This document shows positions 12,820 to 19,485 of a stretch of DNA of 24,407 bases, piece by piece; the first letter of the stretch is position 1, and each line of letters starts with the position of its first letter. This DNA comes from a virus, in the IMG/VR virus record IMGVR_UViG_3300031963_000897, positions 1 through 24,407 of that record. One strand, written 5' to 3'. The notes under the pieces were generated by a model. The model made no database searches, was not told where the DNA came from, and was given only the letters and a program-made list of their open reading frames with translations. Both the position numbers and the translations under genes were made by a program.

Positions 12820-13124
12820 GCACACAACCCACCGCCATCTTCTTAGCGGAAGTCATGGAAAACGACCCGGCATCGAAAATGCATCACGACCAATCCGCCG
12901 CCGAACTGCGCCGGCTGCACGAACTGGCGCTAGAGCACCAAGGGAAGATTTACGCGCTGGAGATGGCGCGGTCGATGGAACAAAAGACAGCTAAGCTGAA
13001 GCAAGATGCGCTGCTGGAGGCGTTGAGGGCGACGCTGGAGGTGTGGGAGGAAGACCCGGCTTACGGGCACGCTAGTGCAGAGAAAGCCCGCGCAGCCATC
13101 GCCAAAGCGGAGGGGAAACTATGA
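12816..13124 (+). CDS. Coiled-coil accessory protein, paralogue of the 11881 gene
   Basis: This 102-aa helical protein begins MSTQPTAIFLAEVMENDPAS, with SAAELRRLHELALEHQGKIY in the first half, KQDALLEALRATLEVWEEDP in the middle and KARAAIAKAEGKL at the end. The order of the shared blocks matches the 91-aa protein at 11881, pointing to duplication of the ends with a replaced middle. The ATG overlaps the previous TGA. The function is unknown. Confidence 0.68.
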   Translation: MSTQPTAIFLAEVMENDPASKMHHDQSAAELRRLHELALEHQGKIYALEMARSMEQKTAKLKQDALLEALRATLEVWEEDPAYGHASAEKARAAIAKAEGKL

Positions 13125-13540
13125 CCGACAAAGAAATGCTGGAATACGCTGCGAAGGCGATTGGTTTGCGCGTTGGGCGCGAGCCAAACGGACTAGAACG
13201 CGGCCGATACGACTTGTACTGGAGTCTGATTCATCGAGAACTAGTATGGCATGACAAAACCGCAGGGTCTGAATACCCTGAACCAGTATTTTGGAACCCC
13301 CTCACCGACGACGGCGATGCGCTGCGGCTGGCGGTGCGGCTTGGCCTTCACGCAAGGCAGTTTCCGATTATTGACGATGGCTTTGACGCCCCGCTCGGGA
13401 TGGTCGAGGTGTGGCGTGTGGATGGCGACGATCCGATGCACGTTGAGTTTTTGCGTAGCGGTGATGACAGGCTTGCAGCCACCCGCCGTGCCATCGTCAG
13501 GGCTGCTGCTGAAGTAGGGAGGAAGGGGAATATCGTATGA
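13121..13540 (+). CDS. Phage ABA-sandwich-like accessory protein
   Basis: This 139-aa protein begins MTDKEMLEYAAKAIGLRVGR and has the distinctive FWNPLTDDGDALRLAVRLGL (57-76) and ATRRAIVRAAAEVGR near the end. I associate the WNPLTDDGDALRLA block with a family of small phage and prophage proteins that includes the Phage ABA sandwich domain, of unknown biochemical role. It is joined upstream and downstream by ATGA and carries a GGAAGGGGAA ribosome site for the wHTH gene in its last codons. Confidence 0.72.
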   Translation: MTDKEMLEYAAKAIGLRVGREPNGLERGRYDLYWSLIHRELVWHDKTAGSEYPEPVFWNPLTDDGDALRLAVRLGLHARQFPIIDDGFDAPLGMVEVWRVDGDDPMHVEFLRSGDDRLAATRRAIVRAAAEVGRKGNIV

Positions 13541-13893
13541 GCATGATCCGCTCCAAACAAGTCAAGATGAACGCCATTCTGACCATCCGCGTCATCAAGC
13601 TGCTTTTCTACAACGAGATGACCGCGCATGATATCGCGGAGGAAACGGGGCTGCATCTGGTCACCGTCTCCCGCTACGTTAGGGAGATGCACAAGGCCAA
13701 GCTGGCCCACATCGTCGGATGGGAAAAAGACTCCAAAGGCCGGGACGCCACTGCTGTGTGGCAGTTTGGCTATGGGCGCGACAAGCCCCGCGCAAAAACC
13801 CCGGCAGCCGAGCGCCAGCGCACCTACAAGCAGCGACTGGCGCAGAAAGAGATGATTCAACGGATGGCAGGACAACTGAAGGAGGCAGCGTGA
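13537..13893 (+). CDS. Winged helix-turn-helix DNA-binding protein
   Basis: This 118-aa probable transcription regulator has an N-terminal helix (NAILTIRVIKLLFYNEMT), then HDIAEETGLHLVTVSRYVRE (31-50), a clear HTH, followed by KAKLAHIVGWEKDSKGRDAT (wing), and a basic Arg/Lys/Gln-rich C-terminal helix. It is of the wHTH type seen in many phage accessory operons. It could control this late-early cluster or a host promoter. An Aca-type role was considered, but no anti-CRISPR candidate can be named. It overlaps MazG by GTGA. Confidence 0.78.
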   Translation: MSMIRSKQVKMNAILTIRVIKLLFYNEMTAHDIAEETGLHLVTVSRYVREMHKAKLAHIVGWEKDSKGRDATAVWQFGYGRDKPRAKTPAAERQRTYKQRLAQKEMIQRMAGQLKEAA

Positions 13894-14210
13894 CCATCAT
13901 CAACACCATCGACCAAAACATCATCAACGTCATCCGCTGGGCCGAGGCTCGCAAGATCATCCCCCGCAGCACCCCGATGGCCCAGGCCATCAAGACGCAT
14001 GAGGAAGTGGGGGAGTTGCTCTCTGCCCTGCTACGCAACGATGCGGCTGAGATCGAAGATGCCTACGGTGACATCCTGGTGACGCTTATCATCGGCGCGG
14101 ATCTTGCGGGCGTTGACCTGCGCTTGGCGCTTCAGCGAGCCTACAACACCATCAAAGATCGCAAGGGCTATTTGCGCAGTGATGGGGTGTTTGTCAAAAA
14201 TGGCGTCTAG
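13890..14210 (+). CDS. MazG-like nucleotide pyrophosphohydrolase
   Basis: This 106-aa all-helical protein has the MazG/phage dUTPase-like metal motif: THEEVGELLSALLR (E38, E39, E42: EExxE) and EDAYGDILVTLIIGADLAGV (D57, D61). The family hydrolyses (d)NTPs to monophosphates, removing aberrant nucleotides or lowering ppGpp during infection. The GTG at 13890 is used because GGAGG lies 6 bases upstream and the codon overlaps the preceding TGA; an open frame upstream to 13719 is a shadow of the wHTH gene. The length is that of the minimal single-domain form. The last 11 bases overlap the next gene. Confidence 0.85.
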   Translation: MTIINTIDQNIINVIRWAEARKIIPRSTPMAQAIKTHEEVGELLSALLRNDAAEIEDAYGDILVTLIIGADLAGVDLRLALQRAYNTIKDRKGYLRSDGVFVKNGV

Positions 14211-14640
14211 CAAAAAGCCTCGCAAGGCATACAAGCCTCGCATGGTCAACGCGCCAGTCACTGAAGGGCTAGTCCAGATGTTCACTGAATGCCTGGACTT
14301 AGCCGAAACGGGCCTGCATCTGCGTGTACCAACCACCGATCACTTTGACGCTGTCGCAGCCGTGCTCAACGTAGTCGGACCATGCACGATGCGCAAATTT
14401 GGCGAGCGCCATGAGTGGACGATTGCAATGAGCAGCGCAGCGCTTGCCTTCAACGCAGCAGCAGATCGCGCCGAAGCACGCCGCAAAGCAGGCAAGGAGG
14501 AGGCTCTTGAAAAAATCTATGACAGCGAACTGCTCGCCATCTCGCGCGGTATCGACGCTGCGCGCGCCGCTATCCCACACCTTGACATCCGATCTATGGC
14601 CGAGCAGCGGTATCGCAATTTGGCGCGGAAATCCCAATGA
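14200..14640 (+). CDS. Hypothetical helical protein, 146 aa
   Basis: This protein is not recognised by name, though its start MASSKKPRKAYKPRMVNAPV is a lysine/arginine-rich head that I have seen on small phage proteins. The remainder is helical: LVQMFTECLDLAETGLHLRV, then a segment with VGPCTMRKFGERHEWTIAMS and a charged coiled stretch (AADRAEARRKAGKEEALEKI). The basic head suggests nucleic-acid contact. It overlaps MazG by 11 bases and the zinc-ribbon gene by ATGA. The ATG at 14200 is chosen because upstream codons in this frame belong to the MazG shadow. Confidence 0.68.
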   Translation: MASSKKPRKAYKPRMVNAPVTEGLVQMFTECLDLAETGLHLRVPTTDHFDAVAAVLNVVGPCTMRKFGERHEWTIAMSSAALAFNAAADRAEARRKAGKEEALEKIYDSELLAISRGIDAARAAIPHLDIRSMAEQRYRNLARKSQ

Positions 14641-14822
14641 GCGCTTGCCCTGACTGCGGCTCATGGGACTCTCGCGTCTTGGAATCCCGAAGGAGACCTG
14701 AAACCGGCTGGCATTACCGCAGGCGCGAGTGCCTCAACTGCGATCATCGCTGGGGCACTTACGAGGTGCCGGCGCAGGATGTCAATGTGGGAGACCCTGA
14801 CGATGAAACGCAGACTGCCTGA
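14637..14822 (+). CDS. NrdR-like zinc-ribbon protein
   Basis: This 61-aa protein matches the zinc ribbon of the ribonucleotide-reductase repressor NrdR: MSACPDCGSWDSRVLESRRR (C4, C7), then RRRECLNCDHRWGTYEV (C32, C35), followed by a short acidic tail. The ATP-cone domain of full NrdR is absent. A free ribbon could bind DNA at NrdR boxes and derepress host ribonucleotide reductase genes, or could be an unrelated small adaptor. That role is inference. It overlaps the previous gene by ATGA and the next by 20 bases. Confidence 0.78.
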   Translation: MSACPDCGSWDSRVLESRRRPETGWHYRRRECLNCDHRWGTYEVPAQDVNVGDPDDETQTA

Positions 14823-14934
14823 AGAATCGCTGCCAATCCTGTTCTTCACCGGGCTAGCTTTGGCCTGCATCGTAGGCTTGACGCTCGGGCTTACCGCAGC
14901 GATTGCGGTGACGGTGTTCAGGTGGTTAACCTGA
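14803..14934 (+). CDS. 43-aa small membrane protein
   Basis: MKRRLPEESLPILFFTGLAL, then ACIVGLTLGLTAAIAVTVFR and WLT: a basic head and one long hydrophobic segment of about 28 residues, consistent with a single inner-membrane helix. GGGAGA lies 8 bases before the ATG. It overlaps the zinc-ribbon gene by 20 bases and the next gene by TGATG. A holin-like or exclusion role is possible but unsupported; no endolysin is adjacent. Confidence 0.55.
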   Translation: MKRRLPEESLPILFFTGLALACIVGLTLGLTAAIAVTVFRWLT

Positions 14935-15152
14935 TGCCGTGGGTTCTAGTGCGCAAACTCATTGGACCGGGGAGCTACTGGGGGATGTCGCGCGAACACT
15001 TGGAATCTGCCATCACTCGCGCCCGTGGCATGGGGCGCGAGGATGCAGCAGAGCACATTGCCATCATCCTAGACTTGCGCAACCAAGTCGCTTTTGACGA
15101 CCCGCCTAGCGCTGCGTCTTGTCCATCTGACGCTTGTCCATCTGACGAATGA
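14934..15152 (+). CDS. Hypothetical 72-aa protein, last gene of the rightward block
   Basis: This protein is unrecognised. It begins MPWVLVRKLIGPGSYWGMSR, followed by helices (EHLESAITRARGMGREDAAE, then HIAIILDLRNQ) and a short Cys/Ser/Pro tail with the doubled unit CPSDACPSDE. The tail is encoded in the part that overlaps the convergent virion gene, where a 15-base tandem repeat lies, so its sequence may be a by-product of that gene. ATG 14934 (TGATG coupling) is preferred to GTG 14922. Confidence 0.6.
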   Translation: MPWVLVRKLIGPGSYWGMSREHLESAITRARGMGREDAAEHIAIILDLRNQVAFDDPPSAASCPSDACPSDE

Positions 15153-17163
15153 ACTCTTCAATGTCGCGCCCCGGAACAGAGACTTCTTCTTTGGAAAGAA
15201 ACTGCTCAATGTCGCCGGGCTCTTTTTCCGTTGCCGGCGGCGCAGGCAATGCAGAGATAGCCGCGCCAGACGTTGCTCCAAGCTCTCGACTAGTTGCCGC
15301 TGCCTGACGAGGTACGGCACGCTCAGCGTACTTCTCAAGCACTCTTACGACATCAGCGACATCCTGCGGGCTCTTGCTCATCAGCATGCCGGCGAGCTTG
15401 TCGGCCATTTCCTCGGTCATCGTGGTCTTGTACAGTGCCCGCGATGCCATGCCAGTTAGTGACGACATCCATCCGCCCGTCAGCGCTTGGGCGGCAGCTT
15501 GCGTCACGCTCTCTTCGCCCTCAAACTTTTCGCGCATGGCGGTGCGCTTGCCGGTTTGCGACCCGCGAAGGATCTGATTGGCCTGCTTGAACAGTTGAGA
15601 CTCCCGCGCGACAGCAGCCTCAAAGAGCCTGTAATGCGCAGGGCTGTCAAAGAGCACCTGCATCTTGGCTTTTGTTTCAGGAGACTCTAGCAGCGCAGCA
15701 GCGTTTATGTTGCGGCTGGTGCTGAAAATCTTACCGTACATATCTCGCACGACACCAGTGCGGAAAGCATCTTTCTCGGCATTGGTCATGCCGCTGACGA
15801 GCTTGGCGACCTCCTCGTGGTCGAGCTTGCCAAAGTCTCGATATCCAGATTGCAGGGCATCCAGAATTTCGCGGTCGCCAGCGTAAGTGTCCAGAGCTTG
15901 CCGGTACTCAGGAACCACTTCTTTGGTGCGATCCCGCAAAGCGTTGCGCAGATCCTTCATGGCCGACGTAGACGCGAGCGTAGCCGCGTTGTCGGACTTG
16001 TAGCCTGCGGTGATTTGAGCGTCTAGCGCTCGCTTCATGTAATCCAGCGTGCGGACATCCGGCACAGTGCCGGCAACCTCTACATCAATCGGAGCCCCGG
16101 TCTTGGGGTCGTATTGAACTTTGTAGATGTCGCGCAGTTTGAATGCATTAGGATCAAACGGCTGGCCACTGCGCATAGCATTGACCTGAGCAGCAGCGGC
16201 ATCAGAGTCCGCAATCTTGCGCGCCGTGTCCCATGCGCCCTTGAACTGCGGAAGGGCCAACATCTCCATGATCTGCGGGTCATCAACTTCACCAAAGGCG
16301 TAAGCGCGCTGATACGCAGGCGCAGCCTTGCTGCGAAGATCATTCATCAAGCGCTCTTCCTCCGCATAAAATTCCCCAGGCTGAAGCCCCTTGCGCGCCT
16401 GTTGATAGACGCGCTCGCGCCCGCCGGCCTGTTGTTGAGTGAGCGTTTGTTCGACCTTGCGAGTGCCTCGCCCTGTTCGCTGAGCCAGCGTCTCTGCGAG
16501 ATCAGCTAGTGCGGGATCGACGTTTGCCACCGTTGATGGCACACCCATCGCACGGTCGCGGCGCATGGCTTGTTCAATCTGTTGAGGCGTAAGACGCGCC
16601 TCGCCCATCGCCTCGGTGAACTTTTGCGCTGCGCGCTCAGTAGACCGGGCGGAAGAGGGGGCCAGTCTTTCAAACGCCCATTTGGCAAAGCTGCTGCCGC
16701 CACGAACCAACGGTGGCAGCGCCGCGCCAAACGCAGCCCCTATGCCGCCGCCAATCAGTGCGCCTGTGTCGCGGCTTTCTTCCGTTGCCGATCCCGCGCC
16801 ACTGATTGCGCCAGTCGTAGCACCAGTTGCAACGGCCCTGGTGATGGGCCGTGCGGCGATCCTTCCAAGCGCGCCAGTAATTTGAGCCGCCCCGGCAGGC
16901 TGGCCGCCCGGCACAAGCATCATTGCTGCTCCCGGCAGCACTCCACCACCCAATTCGCTGACGAAACTGGTGATGGGTGCTTTTTCGGCAAACGTGCCGT
17001 ATTCGCCGCGAATTTGCTTGAGCAGATCCTCGTATGAGCCTTGGCCGAGGCGCGAGCGCAGCCATGCTTCTGCTTCGTCGCCCCATCCCATGCCGAGACC
17101 TTGACCAAGCGCCCCACGGGCGCCGCCGATCAAAGCCTCGCGCGGTGTCATGTTGTCGGCCAT
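15106..17163 (-). CDS. Putative internal virion / DNA-ejection protein, 685 aa
   Basis: This is a large, Ala/Gly/Arg-rich protein placed last in the leftward late block. Residues 60-170 are hydrophobic and glycine-rich with small-residue spacing (SFVSELGGGVLPGAAMMLVP, GAISGAGSA, GALIGGGIGAAFGAALPPLV), like the glycine zippers of membrane-penetrating ejection proteins. The rest is long helices with high charge, for example an SARSTERAAQKFTEAM region and LDYMKRALDAQITAGYKSD. The C-terminus is acidic with a QMDKRQMDK repeat. No enzymatic motif is seen. An internal virion or ejection role is inferred from composition and neighbours, not from a named family. Its ATG overlaps the upstream stop (TAATG), so it is coupled to the 770-aa gene. 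Confidence 0.68.
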   Translation of the reverse strand: MADNMTPREALIGGARGALGQGLGMGWGDEAEAWLRSRLGQGSYEDLLKQIRGEYGTFAEKAPITSFVSELGGGVLPGAAMMLVPGGQPAGAAQITGALGRIAARPITRAVATGATTGAISGAGSATEESRDTGALIGGGIGAAFGAALPPLVRGGSSFAKWAFERLAPSSARSTERAAQKFTEAMGEARLTPQQIEQAMRRDRAMGVPSTVANVDPALADLAETLAQRTGRGTRKVEQTLTQQQAGGRERVYQQARKGLQPGEFYAEEERLMNDLRSKAAPAYQRAYAFGEVDDPQIMEMLALPQFKGAWDTARKIADSDAAAAQVNAMRSGQPFDPNAFKLRDIYKVQYDPKTGAPIDVEVAGTVPDVRTLDYMKRALDAQITAGYKSDNAATLASTSAMKDLRNALRDRTKEVVPEYRQALDTYAGDREILDALQSGYRDFGKLDHEEVAKLVSGMTNAEKDAFRTGVVRDMYGKIFSTSRNINAAALLESPETKAKMQVLFDSPAHYRLFEAAVARESQLFKQANQILRGSQTGKRTAMREKFEGEESVTQAAAQALTGGWMSSLTGMASRALYKTTMTEEMADKLAGMLMSKSPQDVADVVRVLEKYAERAVPRQAAATSRELGATSGAAISALPAPPATEKEPGDIEQFLSKEEVSVPGRDIEEFIRQMDKRQMDKTQR
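15118..15147. repeat. 15-base tandem repeat in the convergent gene overlap
   Basis: Two exact copies of CTTGTCCATCTGACG lie back to back. They are read as CPSDA/CPSDE rightward and as RQMDK twice leftward, so the same DNA forms the C-terminal tails of two opposite genes. Confidence 0.85.
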
Positions 17164-19475
17164 TACTGCGCTCCTTCAATTGACGGGGTAGTGGTGCGGA
17201 ATTGGCCGGAGCGGATGAGGTTGACACGCTCTTGCTCTCGGATTTTGCGCGCTTTCAGCAGCCGGTAGGTGTTGGCCATGATTAGTTCGCGCTCGGTTTT
17301 GCTCTTGCTGTCCAGACCTTCCAAGTCCATGAGAGCCGCGCGTTCGCCTTCAGTCGGGTTGCCGCCAAAGGATGCGCGCAGTTTCTCAATTGCGCCTCGG
17401 CCCAACAGATTGCGTTGTGCGCGGGTAGCCAGCACGCGCGGATCATCAGGGTCCATTTGCTCAGTGACTTTTTGCTGAGCAATGCCAGCCCAAGTACCGT
17501 CAAAGGTGTCTGGATTGATAGCAAACGCCCGTGCAAGCACCGAAATCGAATCGTTCAACGCGCCGAGCGTTTGGATGCCTTCATCCAGCATCTTGGTCTC
17601 GGTCGGCGAAAGCTTTTGAGCCTCAGTGGCTTTGCGAGCAGACTCTTCCTGCTTGATGCCGAGACCGGCTTGCGCTACACCAAGATTGCCTTGAGCGATT
17701 GCAAGCTGTGCCTGCTTAAACATCTCGCCGGAAGCAAGCTTGCGCTCAACATACGAACTCACAAAGTCGTTGTAATCCTTCGTGCCTGGAGAAAGGCCCA
17801 TGTCCGCAGCCGCTTTCCCAGCCTCAGACTGCGGGCGCCCGCTCTTCATGTATTCCATCAGCAACGCCCGCCGATCTTTCATCTCTTCGCCAGCCAGCCC
17901 GCGCAGCGAGGCGACGTCTTCGCGCGCGGCGCCGACGCGCGACTTGGCGATCTCCATCGCAAGCTGACGGCGCATCTGCTCATCAGCCCTGCGGGTGGCC
18001 CTAATCTCTTGCCGATGCGAAGCAAGTTCCTTGCCCACCGCGCCCAAAGTCTCCCCTATCGTGCCGGTCCGCGTCGGAGCACCAAAAGCTGCTGCAAGCC
18101 GGAAATAAAGCTCAGCCTTGTCCGGGGGGTCACGTTCGCTTGTGGCCATTTGGCGCAGCATCTGCTCAAAATTGGCGCTCTCTGCTGCTGCCCGTTCGCG
18201 CGCAGCACGCAGTTCCGGTCCATAGGACGATTCTTGCCCCATGTAGCGCTGCACCATCGACATCAGATCCATCGCAGGCGGCGACACAGGCGTCGTGGGG
18301 GTCGCAGGAGGCACAACAGGCTGCGCAGCAGGAGAATCAATGATTGCCGGAGCCATTGGCGCAGGCATGGCAGGCGCAGGCATAGCAGGCGCAAGCATGG
18401 CAGGCTCGACACCTCGCGGCATGACCAGTCCTGGCACATCAGATCCCATGCTCAGTTCCGTCTCAAACTCCTGCTCTTCTTCGCCGTCCCGACCGCCGCG
18501 CGCAAACTTGCGAACCGTCCCGCCGTTGGCGTATTTGCGCGCCAGCGCATGGACTCCGCCACCGTGTGCGTAACCGGATGGGGGTTCAGAATACATACCC
18601 TCGCTTGGCACCGTTGCACTAGCCCCCGACCAAGCAGTCCCAGCCGGCCTGCCCAGCAGGACATTGCGAGCCTCCATCATTTGCTGGTCGGTCGCGCCGC
18701 GTGCCCGCGCCTGCTGAATGATCTGATCTTCCGTCATCCCTTGCGTGGAAAGCTGACGGTAGTAGTTCGCAAGCCCCTGCGGGCTCATGTCGAGCACGCC
18801 ACCAGTCGGCACAACACTGGGCGCGGCTGGCGCGGCCGGCGTTGCCTGCGTTTGTCCTGCAAGCTGATTGGCCTGAGCCCACGAACTGCCAGCAGGAACA
18901 CCCAGCAGCAGATTGCGAGCCTCATTCATCTGCGTATCAGTGACCCCCCTGCCACGAAGGTGCGAAACCATTTCCGACTCAGGCATCCCTGCCGTCCGCG
19001 CAAGCCCATAATAGTCTGCAAGCGCTTGCGGTGTGCGACCCTGCTCACCAGGAACCGCAGGACGCAGTGTGGCAGCCGGAGCGCGCAGCACGTTGCCCCA
19101 GTAGTTGCCAGTCGCATCATAAATGTCACGGTTGCTGATGCCAGTGGCTTGCTGCGCCGCACGAATCTGCTCATTAGACGCGTTGGGGTTCGCCGCAACT
19201 GCCGAGCGAATCTGATCCTGCAACCCTTGCAGACCAATCCCGCCGGGTGAAGTTACGCCTTGCACCGCAGGCGACGCATCACTGTAATCGCCCGCAGGCG
19301 TCGTGCGAAACTGCGCCTGAAGATACTGCGGCGTGTTCGCAATCCTGCTGATGAAGTCCTGTCGATACTGATCGTAAGCGGCGCGGGTCGCGTCAGTGGC
19401 TTCCTTGGGTGGCGGGGCAATCGTTGGCGTTGCAACACCCAGTTCGCGCATCAGACGATTGAGTTCAAAGCCCAT
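17163..19475 (-). CDS. Putative structural protein with repeated helical modules, 770 aa
   Basis: This protein is of virion type. Residues 150-199 and 234-283 are tandem copies of one module: ALADYYGLARTAGMPESEMV ... LLLGVPAGSSWAQ and GLANYYRQLSTQGMTEDQII ... LLGRPAGTAWSG. A shorter related helix pair lies near 82-120. A Gly-rich stretch follows (GYAHGGGVHALARKYANGG, then TVRKFARGG, 301-328), then an acidic patch and a Pro/Ala/Met linker (about 357-402). The C-terminal half is charged and helical (ELRAARERAAAESANFEQML, then RATRRADEQMRRQLAMEIAK), likely coiled coil. AAGGGG lies before the ATG, 10 bases after the giant repeat gene. Large proteins of this plan are found in tail or ejection modules of environmental phages; the exact role is unknown. 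Confidence 0.66.
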   Translation of the reverse strand: MGFELNRLMRELGVATPTIAPPPKEATDATRAAYDQYRQDFISRIANTPQYLQAQFRTTPAGDYSDASPAVQGVTSPGGIGLQGLQDQIRSAVAANPNASNEQIRAAQQATGISNRDIYDATGNYWGNVLRAPAATLRPAVPGEQGRTPQALADYYGLARTAGMPESEMVSHLRGRGVTDTQMNEARNLLLGVPAGSSWAQANQLAGQTQATPAAPAAPSVVPTGGVLDMSPQGLANYYRQLSTQGMTEDQIIQQARARGATDQQMMEARNVLLGRPAGTAWSGASATVPSEGMYSEPPSGYAHGGGVHALARKYANGGTVRKFARGGRDGEEEQEFETELSMGSDVPGLVMPRGVEPAMLAPAMPAPAMPAPMAPAIIDSPAAQPVVPPATPTTPVSPPAMDLMSMVQRYMGQESSYGPELRAARERAAAESANFEQMLRQMATSERDPPDKAELYFRLAAAFGAPTRTGTIGETLGAVGKELASHRQEIRATRRADEQMRRQLAMEIAKSRVGAAREDVASLRGLAGEEMKDRRALLMEYMKSGRPQSEAGKAAADMGLSPGTKDYNDFVSSYVERKLASGEMFKQAQLAIAQGNLGVAQAGLGIKQEESARKATEAQKLSPTETKMLDEGIQTLGALNDSISVLARAFAINPDTFDGTWAGIAQQKVTEQMDPDDPRVLATRAQRNLLGRGAIEKLRASFGGNPTEGERAALMDLEGLDSKSKTERELIMANTYRLLKARKIREQERVNLIRSGQFRTTTPSIEGAQ
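18618..18776 (-). repeat. Module 2 of the two-copy repeat in the 770-aa protein
   Basis: It encodes residues 234-286: QGMTEDQIIQQARARGATD followed by QMMEARNVLLGRPAG. The conserved positions form two helices with a G-T/A-T-D-x-Q-M turn, repeated at an 84-residue offset. Confidence 0.7.
18870..19028 (-). repeat. Module 1 of the two-copy repeat in the 770-aa protein
   Basis: It encodes residues 150-202. The motif AGMPESEMVSHLRGRGVTD followed by QMNEARNLLLGVPAG aligns without gaps to module 2. Confidence 0.7.
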
Positions 19476-19485
19476 TTTTTACCCC

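Noticed and set aside
13537-13893. Anti-CRISPR locus suggested by a wHTH gene among small genes
   Set aside because: Aca-type regulators usually lie next to short anti-CRISPR genes with a promoter carrying inverted repeats. Here the gene is deep in a coupled operon and no candidate is recognisable.
17415-19250. 611-aa plus-strand frame opposite the 770-aa gene
   Set aside because: It is Arg/His/Ser-rich and has no motif. It is an antisense shadow produced by GC-rich codon bias of the leftward gene, which itself has repeats and coupling.
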